Source of the DNA: Hyphomicrobiales bacterium
GTDB taxonomy: Bacteria; Pseudomonadota; Alphaproteobacteria; Rhizobiales; Rhizobiaceae
Direction of reading: 5' to 3'
Length of the DNA: 52,700 nucleotides
NCBI GenBank assembly: GCA_900470155.1
Contig: UBZT01000029.1
Span: forward strand, 1 to 52,700
Below, one piece after another: positions 41,320 through 50,018 of the stretch. The position numbers were made by a program, and so were the translations under genes. The notes beneath the pieces are model-generated. The model was not told the origin of the DNA. It worked only from the letters and a program-made list of their open reading frames with translations, and did no database searches. Each line of letters opens with the position of its first letter. Positions within the stretch are counted from its first letter, which is position 1.

Positions 41320-42705
41320 ATGCGTTTCGTTCGTTTCAGACTGGTTGGCCCAACTATAGTCGGCGTGGCGGTCCTCATCGTCGGCATGGCCGCCACTTCC
41401 TATTTCGGTGCAGGGCAGCTCGATGCGGAAACCCGGCGTCGGCAGGAAATGCTGGTCGAGCGGAACGTCTCCATCTGGATCAGCGAGGTTGAATTTTCGC
41501 TAACCGCCTGGACGGTCTGGGACGAAGCGATCGCCAATCTCGACAACGTTTTTGATCGCGCGTGGACTGATCGCAATATCGGCGCATCCTTGATCGGCAC
41601 ATCGCGCACGCGCGGAGCCATCGTGCTCGACGCCGCCGATAACATCATTTATTCCAAGACCGATGAGACCGTGCAAGGTCTGCCGTATTTCGTCAGGGGT
41701 CCGTCGGCGATCGCGAAGGATGCGGCGGAGCTGGTGAAAGGCGTTCGCATAAGAGAGCAGGAGCCCAAGCAAGGAGGCATTCCTCAACCGATTGCGGTAA
41801 GCCGGATCATGGTCATCGGCGAGGAATCTGTACTGCTTTCTGCCAGCCTGTTTCAACCGGACTTCGGAACATCGAAGCCCAAGGGACCGCGTGGACCCAT
41901 TCTGATCACGGCCATGCCGATCGCCGGCACGCTGCAGGGCGTCTTCGGAGAGCGGTTCGATCTCGATGACGCGCGGATCGAGCCTCTGCGCGAGGCTTCG
42001 TCGGAACGCGCCAGAGCGGCGGTCGCGGTAGGGCCGCAAGGCGAGGTCGAAGTCCTATCGTGGCGTCCGCCAACCCCCGCAACAGATATATTGTGGCAAT
42101 CGTTTCCTCTGATCGTGACGGTGAGCCTGGTCCTGATCGTAGGATCGTATCTGATGATCAGGACGTCCCATTCCGCCGCTCAGTCCCTTCTGGGGCGCGA
42201 ACGTCAAATGCGCCATGCCGCCACCCACGACTTTCTTACAGGTCTTCCAAATCGATTTTTGCTGGATCTGGAGTTCGCCGCCTGCACGAGCTCTGGCGTG
42301 ACGCAGGTCATATGTCTCGATCTGGATGGCTTCAAGGGTGTAAACGATAGCCATGGTCACGCCGTTGGCGACGAGTTGCTGCAAGTGGTGGCCGAGCGAC
42401 TCCGATCCGGGACACGCGGATCGGATCGGGTTTTTCGTCTTGGTGGCGACGAGTTCGCGATATTCATGCCCGGTATTTCGACCGAGGAAGCAAGAGAGGC
42501 TTGTCAAAGATTGTCGGCCTCGCTCGCAGCGAAATTTAAGTTGCCGACCTGTGAGGTTTCGATCGGCGCGTCATTCGGCATAAGTCATGCTGACGGTCGT
42601 TCCACGAATTGCGATGCGGCGTTGAAAGCCGCCGATGCCGCCCTTTATCATGCGAAGTCGGTGAAACGCGGTAGTGTGGTGGTTAACGACGATCTTGTTA
42701 GTTAG
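41320..42705 (+). CDS. Membrane diguanylate cyclase with CHASE4 sensor domain
   Basis: The protein makes cyclic di-GMP. It has a transmembrane segment (GPTIVGVAVLIVGMA), a periplasmic CHASE4-like sensor (RNVSIWISEVEFSLTAWTVW, DRAWTDRNIG), a second transmembrane segment (FPLIVTVSLVLIVGSYLMI) and a GGDEF domain (DFLTGLPNRFLLD, CLDLDGFKGVND, RLGGDEFAIF). An R-G-S-D inhibitory site lies five residues before GGDEF, so product feedback is likely. It is 461 residues from ATG 41320; TTG at 41287 would add 11. No EAL domain is present. Confidence 0.9.
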   Translation: MRFVRFRLVGPTIVGVAVLIVGMAATSYFGAGQLDAETRRRQEMLVERNVSIWISEVEFSLTAWTVWDEAIANLDNVFDRAWTDRNIGASLIGTSRTRGAIVLDAADNIIYSKTDETVQGLPYFVRGPSAIAKDAAELVKGVRIREQEPKQGGIPQPIAVSRIMVIGEESVLLSASLFQPDFGTSKPKGPRGPILITAMPIAGTLQGVFGERFDLDDARIEPLREASSERARAAVAVGPQGEVEVLSWRPPTPATDILWQSFPLIVTVSLVLIVGSYLMIRTSHSAAQSLLGRERQMRHAATHDFLTGLPNRFLLDLEFAACTSSGVTQVICLDLDGFKGVNDSHGHAVGDELLQVVAERLRSGTRGSDRVFRLGGDEFAIFMPGISTEEAREACQRLSASLAAKFKLPTCEVSIGASFGISHADGRSTNCDAALKAADAALYHAKSVKRGSVVVNDDLVS

Positions 42706-42900
42706 AGCCGGGCTGGATGAAGGTTTTGCGGGTGGTCTCGCAACCGTGTCGGTGGCTTCAGGGAAAACCTGCCTCCGCTTCAATGGCTTCAAACCGTGCC
42801 GCTGGTCTATTTGCAGGACTTTCCTCAGCCAATGCATGCGACTGATGCGGGAAACGCCGCAACGCATATAATAACTTTCTGAAAAATAATCCAAATTTCC

Positions 42901-42925
42901 GGATCATTATGCCCCCGCGAGCGTT
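42901..42925 (+). promoter_or_regulatory. Weak EcfG-like promoter before the receiver gene
   Basis: GGATC, 16 bases, CGTT, 57 bases before the ATG at 42982. One mismatch to GGAAC, so this is only a candidate. Confidence 0.3.
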
Positions 42926-42981
42926 ATCAAAGTCCTGGCTATGCCTCTGTATTACCAGTGAATCACGGTGGAGCTACGGCG

Positions 42982-43344
42982 ATGGGCTACAACGGCATAA
43001 CGGTTCTGGTTGTGGAGGACGAGGTTCTTATCCGGATGGGCATCGTGGAGTCTCTGCAAGAAGAGGGTTTCGACGTGCTCGAAGCGTCGAACGCGGATGA
43101 CGCCATTGCCGTTCTCAATAGTCATTCAGAAATTCGTCTGATGTTCACCGATATAAATATGCCGGGTAGCATGGATGGTTTGAAGCTTGCGACTGCGGTT
43201 CGCGATCGATGGCCGCCAGTCAAGATCATCGTTACGTCGGGTCATCTTCACTTACGCGAGGATGCACTTCCGGTCGTCGGGCGATTCTTTAGCAAACCGT
43301 ACGATTCAACTCTCGTCGTTCGTGCGATACGCGAAATGCCATAA
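42982..43344 (+). CDS. Single-domain response regulator (receiver only)
   Basis: The 120-residue receiver has the acidic pocket VLVVEDEVLIRMG, the phosphorylation site Asp in LMFTDINMPGSMDG, the switch Ser/Thr in IIVTSGH and the conserved Lys in FFSKPYD. There is no output domain, so it acts by protein contact or phosphate relay. GGAG precedes ATG at 42982. The HWE kinase gene that converges on it is an obvious candidate partner. Confidence 0.9.
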   Translation: MGYNGITVLVVEDEVLIRMGIVESLQEEGFDVLEASNADDAIAVLNSHSEIRLMFTDINMPGSMDGLKLATAVRDRWPPVKIIVTSGHLHLREDALPVVGRFFSKPYDSTLVVRAIREMP

Positions 43345-43417
43345 GCCGCGATATCCTTATACCTTGGCACCGCATTGCACGCTGTACCACGAACTCACAA
43401 TGCGGTGCATCGTCATG

Positions 43418-44878
43418 TCAAATTGGGGACTGACTGTGGTCATGGTCGCTCCATCCGGTGTCGAGCGGGGCGTTGATAGTGCAGCGTACGCCGTAAACAT
43501 CATAGCTAAGGTCTACCTGTCCCCCAAGCTGGCCAGACGACAGCGCTTCGATCAAGCGCGACCCGAACCCCCTACGGGTCGGCGGAGTGACTTGAGGCCC
43601 GCCGCTCTCTTGCCATGATAGATCCAGTTGGGCGTTGGAAGGTGAAACGTCCCATGACAGCGTCACCTTTCCGGAACTCACTCCCAAGGCGCCATATTTT
43701 GCAGCATTGGTTGCAAGCTCGTGTACGATGAGCACTAGGCCCACCACAACCTTTGGCGAGACCTCGACATCGGGTCCGCTGATGTTGAACTGCTCGGGTG
43801 GATAGGGAGATAGCGTCTCCGAAACCGCGGTACGAAGACTGGCTGCCTTCCAGCTTCCTCGCGTAAGCAGGTCATGTGCTCTGGCCAGGCTCTGCAACCG
43901 GGCGTCGAAGGCTGTCCTCGCGATATCGATGTCTTGGGCGCCGGAGAACGTCTGACGGGCGATTGCGGCGACGGTCGCAAGGACGTTCTTGACGCGATGG
44001 TTCAACTCCCCAATGAGCAGATGCTGAGCTCGCTCCGCTTCTTTTCGTGCCGTGATGTCGCGAGCAATCTTCGCCGCGCCGATGATCTTGCCATCCGACC
44101 CGTAGATCGGGGAGACCGCCAGCGAGACGTCCAGGAGACGTCCACTCTTATGCCGCCGGACGGTCTCATGGGTCTCTACCCGCTCGCCTGCCCTGATGCG
44201 GGAGAGGATGTGCTCCTCCTCATTAGGGAGGCCGTCCGGAACTAGAAGCGTGACGGACCGGCCCACAATCTCGTCGGCCGAAAACCCATACAGTTTTTCG
44301 GCTCCGGTATTCCAGTCTGTAACCGTCATGTCGAGGTCGATGCCGAGAATTGCGTCTTCCGAGGAGGAGATGATCGACGCCATTCTTTTGAGCGTTGACT
44401 CGTAGCCGACCCGTTCCGTCGTTTCATTGACGATACAAAGGACGGCCAACACATGGCCCTGTTCGTCGGAAACGGGTGAATACGAGATGTCGAAGTAAAC
44501 TGTTTCCGGAGTGCCGCTGCGTTCGATATAAAAGGGCCTGTCTTTGGCAACGACCGTCTCGCCGCGGTCGCGAACCCTACGCAGAAGCGGCTCCAGATCG
44601 TCCCAAAGTTCGGCCCAGTTTTCTTTCGCTGGTTTCCCTAAAGCCTTCGGGTGCTTGGCGCCGATCGTTGGAGCATATGCATCATTATAAATGGCGGTGA
44701 AGTCATGGCCGCAAAACAATACGATCTGCGCGCCTGAGGGAATTGCCATGTCGACCGCGCACTTTAACTGGGGCGGCCAGGAGGACATCGGTCCGAGGCT
44801 GGTGTTTGCCCAGTCATAGTTGCGAATGATGTCAGCCAGCGAGCGCTGATCGGAGGTGTCCGGCTTGTGATCGTGCAT
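43418..44878 (-). CDS. HWE-family sensor histidine kinase with PAS domains
   Basis: The 486-residue soluble kinase has a GAF/PAS-like N-terminal part (residues about 20-150), a second PAS domain with PAC (SEDAILGIDLDMTVTDWNTG, AAKIARDITARKEAE, about 165-290) and an HWE kinase core: phospho-acceptor ELNHRVKNVLATVAAIARQT, the N-box HELATNAAKYGAL and the W-x-E in LSWQESGGP. The glycine loop GFGSRLIEAL follows. GGAGGAGGTT gives a very strong ribosome site at ATG 44878. PAS domains of this kind bind flavin or heme, but I see no clear LOV cysteine motif. Confidence 0.92.
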   Translation of the reverse strand: MHDHKPDTSDQRSLADIIRNYDWANTSLGPMSSWPPQLKCAVDMAIPSGAQIVLFCGHDFTAIYNDAYAPTIGAKHPKALGKPAKENWAELWDDLEPLLRRVRDRGETVVAKDRPFYIERSGTPETVYFDISYSPVSDEQGHVLAVLCIVNETTERVGYESTLKRMASIISSSEDAILGIDLDMTVTDWNTGAEKLYGFSADEIVGRSVTLLVPDGLPNEEEHILSRIRAGERVETHETVRRHKSGRLLDVSLAVSPIYGSDGKIIGAAKIARDITARKEAERAQHLLIGELNHRVKNVLATVAAIARQTFSGAQDIDIARTAFDARLQSLARAHDLLTRGSWKAASLRTAVSETLSPYPPEQFNISGPDVEVSPKVVVGLVLIVHELATNAAKYGALGVSSGKVTLSWDVSPSNAQLDLSWQESGGPQVTPPTRRGFGSRLIEALSSGQLGGQVDLSYDVYGVRCTINAPLDTGWSDHDHSQSPI

Positions 44879-45023
44879 TTGAACCTCCTCCCGCCTTGCA
44901 TTTATTTGAAAGCTCCCCTTGAGAAAGTCAACGCAAATCACGGCAAAAACCGTACCGCTTTGAGCATAAAGCTATTTGGTACATGATGTTAGCGTATCCT
45001 GTGCGGTCGCTGAGGCGCTGCGC

Positions 45024-45041
45024 GTTCGAGCCCATTCAAGG
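45024..45041 (+). repeat. Dispersed repeat, copy E
   Basis: GTTCGAGCCCATTCAAGG, in the 280-base gap between the kinase gene and the VOC gene. Diverged from the consensus. Confidence 0.35.
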
Positions 45042-45162
45042 TCAATTAAGGTACTGACGGCCTCTATCCAGGTGCTCGTATTTCGGCGTGACGCCTGGCT
45101 GGGATTAGCAGCGTTTCACGTCAACATGCACGGTGTCAGCAGGATATAAAGCCAGGCGGAAC

Positions 45163-45615
45163 CTATTCGTTTTTCGGCTTACCGAGTTCCTCGGCAAGAC
45201 CGATGAGAAGACCGTCGGGTCCGCGAATGCAGCAGAGCTTATAGGCGTCCTGATATCGAACGACATCGCCGACGAGCCTTGCGCCGTGCCCGCGCAATCT
45301 TTCAACGGTCTCTTCGACGTCATCGACTGTGAACATGGCGCGCAGATAACCAAGGGCGTTCACCGGAGCGTTCCGATGATCAGCCGCGACTTCCGGCGTG
45401 AGGAAGCGCGAAAGTTCAAGCCGGCTATGCCCATCCGGTGTGCACATCATGGCGATTTCGACATGCTGGTCGCCCAGTCCAGTGACACGGCCGGCCCATT
45501 CGCCCTCGATCGTCGCGCGGCCCTCAAGTTCCAAGCCCAGCTCCTGAAAAAAGCCTATCGCCACTCCAAGGTCTTCGACGACGATCCCGATGTTGTCCAT
45601 CCGCTTGAGCGCCAT
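45163..45615 (-). CDS. VOC family protein (glyoxalase/bleomycin-resistance fold)
   Basis: The 150-residue protein has the two-module VOC pattern: MALKRMDNIGIVVEDLGVAI then FFQELGLELEG, HSRLELSRFLTPEV, YLRAMFTVDDVEETVERLRG and CIRGPDGLLIGLAEELG. His/Glu metal residues are partly visible. ATG at 45615 follows GGAGGAGGCGAAG. No clear operon partner. Substrate unknown. Confidence 0.86.
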   Translation of the reverse strand: MALKRMDNIGIVVEDLGVAIGFFQELGLELEGRATIEGEWAGRVTGLGDQHVEIAMMCTPDGHSRLELSRFLTPEVAADHRNAPVNALGYLRAMFTVDDVEETVERLRGHGARLVGDVVRYQDAYKLCCIRGPDGLLIGLAEELGKPKNE

Positions 45616-45723
45616 ACTTCGCCTCCTCCGGTTTTCGGTCCCATTTCTGCTAGGACGTTGATGAACCACCACATCCGACATCGCTATCGAAATCTCTAAG
45701 GGACCTGAAAATAGCAGATCGGC

Positions 45724-45744
45724 GGTTCATTTCCTTTCAAGGCG
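45724..45744 (+). repeat. Dispersed repeat, copy F
   Basis: GGTTCATTTCC then TTTCAAGGCG, in the short gap between the VOC gene start and the AraC gene end. Confidence 0.5.
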
Positions 45745-45849
45745 ATATGATGCTGCCGGGGGCGGACCGGAGGCGGTTACAGATAATGGCGACTTGTTTA
45801 GCCGTTGTATTTCCCGGCGCACTCGATCGGCCAATTGGCAGGACAGCAG

Positions 45850-46791
45850 TCACGACCTGACAATCTCACTCTGCTTTTTGTCGCGATACAGGGCACGGTA
45901 ACGCGCAGGTGATTGGCCAAGGGCGCGGCGGAAGCTGGCGGCAAAAGCGCTATCGGACGCATAGCCGAGCGACTGAGCAATCCGTGGCAGCGGCTCGTTG
46001 CCACGCCGCAGGCGAGCGGCTGCAAGCCGCATCCGCCAGCCCGCGATATAGTCGATCGGCGATGCTCCGACAGTGGCGCGAAATTTCTCGGCAAATCCGG
46101 AGCGGGACTGGCCAGCAAGAGACGCGAGTGCCTCAACCGTCCAGCGGTGCGACGGATCGGCGTGTATTGCCCGCAGTGCCGGCGCCAGGCGGGCATCCGC
46201 AAGGCCGGCGAGCCAGCCGGGATGCTGTGATATCTGGCGCGCCATATAGGCACGCAGGACATGGATAAACACCAGCCTTAGCAGGTCGTTGCAGGCGATG
46301 CGAGCACCAGGTGCTGCACTGTTCCACTCCATGTCCAACTGTTCGAGTAGCCAGCCAATCGGTCCGGCCTCTTCTCGGTCGATCACTACGACAGGCGGGA
46401 GGGCGTCGGTGAGGAGTGATCCGTCGACGGTGTCGAGGTTGACGCTGCCGCCGAGCAGAACGAAATCCCGACCATCGCCCACTGAGACATCGAGACTGCC
46501 CCCGGCGAACACCTCTGCCGCCGCTGTCGGCTTCACGTTGGGATCGCTGCAAAGCATAAACGCCTTGCCGCTGACCACCAGACAATCGCCGGCTTCAATG
46601 CGCAACGGTGCGTCTCCCTCCGAGATCAGCCAGGCACCGCCTTCGCGGATCGCATTGAATTTGAGGTAGCCCGGTGGTGGAAAAGCAACAGACCACGAGC
46701 CTCCGGCGGCAAATCGCACGGAGAACAGCGCCCGCGCATCGATAGCGCTGAGCACGTCGGACAGAGGATCTTGGATGTTTTGGACGATCAC
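45850..46791 (-). CDS. AraC-family regulator with N-terminal cupin domain
   Basis: The 313-residue regulator has an AraC-type cupin sensor (PLSDVLSAIDARALFSVRFA, GDAPLRIEAGDCLVVSGKAF) and two C-terminal helix-turn-helix units (ALASLAGQSRSGFAEKFRAT, then AQSLGYASDSAFAASFRRAL and GQSPARYR). GTG at 46791 is chosen because similarity begins just after it; the open frame reaches 46983 and would overlap the divergent SDR gene. It shares its promoter with that SDR gene, a common regulator/target layout. Confidence 0.88.
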   Translation of the reverse strand: MIVQNIQDPLSDVLSAIDARALFSVRFAAGGSWSVAFPPPGYLKFNAIREGGAWLISEGDAPLRIEAGDCLVVSGKAFMLCSDPNVKPTAAAEVFAGGSLDVSVGDGRDFVLLGGSVNLDTVDGSLLTDALPPVVVIDREEAGPIGWLLEQLDMEWNSAAPGARIACNDLLRLVFIHVLRAYMARQISQHPGWLAGLADARLAPALRAIHADPSHRWTVEALASLAGQSRSGFAEKFRATVGASPIDYIAGWRMRLAAARLRRGNEPLPRIAQSLGYASDSAFAASFRRALGQSPARYRALYRDKKQSEIVRS

Positions 46792-46882
46792 GACAGAAAT
46801 CCGGATCTTGCAGGCTGGGGGCCCCGAGAACCTATCCAATATAAGGGACGGACACCAGAGCCATAAATGAAGGAGCAACGAC

Positions 46883-47860
46883 ATGTCCGAACAAAAAGCT
46901 ATTGGATCTCGTTTCAGCGCATACAGCACGGCGCGCGAGGTCACCGAGGGCATCGATCTTTCCGGCAAGACGGCGATTGTCACCGGCGGCTATTCCGGTC
47001 TCGGCGTCGAAACGACGCGGGCGCTCGCAGGTGCCGGCGCTCGTGTCATCGTACCGGCCCGCAATCGCGAAAAGGCCGAACGTACACTTGCCGGTATCGA
47101 CAATGTTGTTATCGAAGCGATGGATCTTGCGGATCCCTCATCGGTTGCCGCCTTTGCTGGCAGGATCGTTGCGGCGGGCATGCCGATCTCAATCCTGGTC
47201 AACAGCGCCGGCATCATGGCAACGCCGCTTGCCCGGGATCAGGCTGGGCACGAGAGCCAGTTTGCCACCAATCATCTCGGCCATTTCCGGCTGGTTGCAG
47301 GTCTGTGGCCAGCACTTGTCAAGGCAGACGGCGCGCGGGTGATCTCTGTATCGTCGCGCGGTCATCAAATCGGGCCGGTCGACTTCGACGACATTGATTT
47401 CAAGGCGCGCCCCTATGACAAGTGGCAGGCCTATGGCCAGGCGAAGACGGCAAATGCGCTGTTTGCGCTTGCGCTTGATCGAAGTGGAGCAGCGCTTGGC
47501 GTACGGGCATTTTCATTGCATCCGGGCGTTGTCCTGACCGATCTCGCCCGCCATCTTAGCGAAGACGAGATTAATTCTTTCGATGTCTATGACGCGAATG
47601 GCAATCGCCGGGTCGATCCCTCGCGCGACCTCAAGACGCCGGAACAAGGGGCAGCAACGAGCGTCTGGGCAGCAACGCGGCCCGAACTCAACGGTATCGG
47701 TGGTGTCTATTGCGAAGATTGCGAGGTTGCCTTGCCGCAGGCGGAGACGGATGGCACCAAAGGTGTGGCGCCTTGGGCCATGGATCCACAGGCAGCTGAA
47801 CGGCTCTGGCTGCTTTCGGAGCAATTGGCCGGCCTGTCACTGGGTGATCGTTTGGACTGA
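46883..47860 (+). CDS. Short-chain dehydrogenase/reductase
   Basis: The 325-residue SDR of the longer, retinol-dehydrogenase-like class has TGGYSGLG, PARNREKAERTL, NSAGIMATPL, the catalytic Ser in ISVSSRGHQ and Y-G-Q-A-K. GAAGGAG precedes the ATG. It is divergent from the AraC gene, which probably regulates it. Substrate unknown. Confidence 0.92.
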   Translation: MSEQKAIGSRFSAYSTAREVTEGIDLSGKTAIVTGGYSGLGVETTRALAGAGARVIVPARNREKAERTLAGIDNVVIEAMDLADPSSVAAFAGRIVAAGMPISILVNSAGIMATPLARDQAGHESQFATNHLGHFRLVAGLWPALVKADGARVISVSSRGHQIGPVDFDDIDFKARPYDKWQAYGQAKTANALFALALDRSGAALGVRAFSLHPGVVLTDLARHLSEDEINSFDVYDANGNRRVDPSRDLKTPEQGAATSVWAATRPELNGIGGVYCEDCEVALPQAETDGTKGVAPWAMDPQAAERLWLLSEQLAGLSLGDRLD

Positions 47861-47949
47861 GCCTATAAAGCACGCAGGCAATGGACGGCGATTCCTCTCG
47901 GGATGGCCGTCCATACAGCGCCGGCCGCATTTACAGGCATTCAAAATAG

Positions 47950-47972
47950 GGATACCATGTATCCTTAATTGC
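47950..47972. promoter_or_regulatory. Rrf2-type operator at the Rrf2 gene promoter
   Basis: GGATAC-CAT-GTATCC is a perfect 6-base dyad, followed by TTAATTGC. It lies 22 bases before the Rrf2 ATG. The same element occurs at 51356-51378. Confidence 0.68.
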
Positions 47973-47993
47973 AATCCGAGGTCTCCCCATCGC

Positions 47994-48482
47994 ATGATAC
48001 TCAAAAGCCAAGTCGAATGGGCACTCCACTGTTGCGCGATTCTCGCGGGCCTGCCTGACGGGCGATATCTGTCGACCAAGGCGCTGGCAGAGCTGCATGG
48101 GCTTCCGAAGGAATATCTTTCAAAGGCACTTCAGAGCCTGTCACAGGCAGGCCTTGTTCATACGACGCTTGGGCCTTCGGGCGGCTATCGCCTGGCAAGG
48201 GCACCGGCAGAGCTGACATTTCTTGATGTCGTCGAAGCAGTGGAGGGGAGCGGTCGGACCTTCGTCTGTCAGAACATCCGAGCCAACAACCCGTGCCGAC
48301 CCAAGGGCTTCTGTGACAGCGGTTCGTGTGCGATTGCACGGATCATGTGGGAAGCTGACGAAGCGTGGCGGACGGCGCTCCGGAAGGCTACGTTTGCGGA
48401 CCTCGGGAAAACGCTGGAGCAGGAGATCGACCCGGGCATCTGGGCCGGAACCTTCGACTGGGTGCTAAAGCGCGCGGGGTAG
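47994..48482 (+). CDS. Rrf2-family transcriptional regulator with a four-cysteine cluster site
   Basis: The 162-residue regulator has the Rrf2 winged helix (MILKSQVEWALHCCAILAGL, KALAELHGLPKEYLSKALQS, LGPSGGYRLARAP) and a cysteine loop with C92, C101, C107 and C112 (VCQNIRANNPCRPKGFCDSG). Family members such as NsrR and IscR hold an Fe-S cluster here and sense NO, oxidants or iron state; most use three cysteines. The dyad at 47950 suggests self-control, and the second copy at 51.3 kb suggests a wider target. Confidence 0.9.
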   Translation: MILKSQVEWALHCCAILAGLPDGRYLSTKALAELHGLPKEYLSKALQSLSQAGLVHTTLGPSGGYRLARAPAELTFLDVVEAVEGSGRTFVCQNIRANNPCRPKGFCDSGSCAIARIMWEADEAWRTALRKATFADLGKTLEQEIDPGIWAGTFDWVLKRAG

Positions 48483-48491
48483 GCCGCCGAC

Positions 48492-49490
48492 CTATCCAAA
48501 TTTCTCCATCTTGTCGCCCAGGCTGGGCACGACGAGATAGGCTTGTGCTGGCATTGCAAAGCCAAGACCGTGGGTCGCGCATTGTTGGCTGACGACGTCG
48601 ATGATCTCGTTGCGCGCCGGCACACGGTTGGCAGGGCTGGTCACGCGGAACAGCAATTCGACATCGATTGCGATCGCATCAATGCCCTTGAACGCCACGA
48701 CGGGCTTGGGCTCCTGAACAATGAACCGGCAATCCTCCAGTGCAGACACCAAAATTGCTTCAATGGCGGATGGCTGTCGGTCGGCTGCAATGCGGATGGC
48801 CAATACGACGAGGTGCGATTCATCCGGTCGCGTCAGGTTGGTGAGACTGAGTTTGGCGAGTGCGCTGTTGGGGAGAACAACAACGTTATGTGCCGGCGTC
48901 AGGATTTGCGTCGAGCGCCAGTTGTTCTGGATGACGCGTCCTTCTGTGCCGTCGGCTAGCTGGATCCAGTCGCCGATCGAGAACGGGCGGCCAAGTGTGA
49001 GGGCCACGCCAGAGAACAGGTCGCCCAAAGTGTTCTGGAGGGCAAGCCCAAGGATGATGGCGACCACGCCGGAGGTGGCGACGAGCGTGCCGATCGGTGC
49101 GCCGAACACGAAGCCGATGATGGAAAGCGCTACGCCCAGATAAACGCCGGCGACGATCAGGTCCTGGATCAGTCGTGCCTCCTGCGGCCGGCGGTCGAGC
49201 GCAATGTAGAGGCGTACGAAGCCGATCGTTGCCCAGGCGAGGTGGACCCACCAGAGAACGCGCGCGGATTTCCCGAGATAGACGGTCAGGCCTTCAAGCT
49301 CTCCCGTCGTCACGCGAAATGGAAGGATACCCTGCGACAGGAACGTCGCGGTCATTGCTGCAAAGAACAGGATCTGGACGATGAGGCGCGCCGTTGGTCG
49401 ATCCTTGCCCTGAACATGCCAGACAAGGATGCCGATCACACCCACGATATCGACGATTGCGAATGCCAGTGCGGACAGGTCAACGGCCAT
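48492..49490 (-). CDS. MscS-family mechanosensitive channel
   Basis: The 332-residue inner-membrane protein has about four hydrophobic segments before the MscS core. The pore helix and the beta domain are seen as VATSGVVAIILGLALQNTLG then DLFSGVALTLGRPFSIGDWI, and GTEGRVIQNNWRSTQILTPA with VVLPNSALAKLSLTN. It opens on membrane tension to let solutes out. It ends 10 bases after the stop of the convergent Rrf2 gene. Confidence 0.92.
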   Translation of the reverse strand: MAVDLSALAFAIVDIVGVIGILVWHVQGKDRPTARLIVQILFFAAMTATFLSQGILPFRVTTGELEGLTVYLGKSARVLWWVHLAWATIGFVRLYIALDRRPQEARLIQDLIVAGVYLGVALSIIGFVFGAPIGTLVATSGVVAIILGLALQNTLGDLFSGVALTLGRPFSIGDWIQLADGTEGRVIQNNWRSTQILTPAHNVVVLPNSALAKLSLTNLTRPDESHLVVLAIRIAADRQPSAIEAILVSALEDCRFIVQEPKPVVAFKGIDAIAIDVELLFRVTSPANRVPARNEIIDVVSQQCATHGLGFAMPAQAYLVVPSLGDKMEKFG

Positions 49491-49562
49491 GGCAAGTCAC
49501 TCCAGACTTAAAGGGCAAAGGGGACCGGATGCGGCGACGGCATCCGGTCCTTGCCGAGATCC

Positions 49563-49985
49563 TTACTTCTTGATCGGGTAGGTCAGTTCCTTTTGATTGG
49601 TATCGACCACGAAGACGGCAAGAAGCTTGGCGGGCTTCGTGTCGCTGCCGTTCTTGCTGACACCGTGGCGGTCGCCCGGCAGTTCGGAGAAGTGTTCTCC
49701 CGCCTTGTATTCCGTGACCGGACCGTCATTGACCTGGCTGAGGATCGATCCTTCCAGCACGGTGGCATAAATGAATGCGCTGTCAGGATGCGTATGCGCG
49801 TCGGAATACCCACCCGGACCGTACTCGACCAGAACGCCCTTGAGGCTTTTGCCCGGTACATTCGGCAGCTCGTGTTCATAGACGAGGGTGACCTTCGATG
49901 CCGAGCCGCCGGAGGAGTCATGGGCGATGGCGGCTCCCGAGGCAAGGAGTGCAATCGCCATTCCTGCAACTGTTTTTCTGATCAT
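49563..49985 (-). CDS. Exported cupin protein
   Basis: The 140-residue protein has a signal peptide (MIRKTVAGMAIALLASGAAI, cut near AHA/HD) and a cupin barrel: metal motif 1 YSDAHTHPDSAFIYATVLEG and motif 2 GEHFSELPGDRHGVSKNG. It ends KELTYPIKK. It follows the NmrA-like gene after 33 bases and is probably co-transcribed with it and the AhpD-like gene. Confidence 0.87.
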   Translation of the reverse strand: MIRKTVAGMAIALLASGAAIAHDSSGGSASKVTLVYEHELPNVPGKSLKGVLVEYGPGGYSDAHTHPDSAFIYATVLEGSILSQVNDGPVTEYKAGEHFSELPGDRHGVSKNGSDTKPAKLLAVFVVDTNQKELTYPIKK

Positions 49986-50018
49986 GATGTTCTTCCTTCA
50001 TAGATGCGGAGGGGGATT

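Noticed and set aside
47392..47408. Eighth repeat copy (ATTTCAAGGCG) inside the SDR gene
   Set aside because: Only the last 10 bases match and it lies in a conserved coding stretch, so it is chance.
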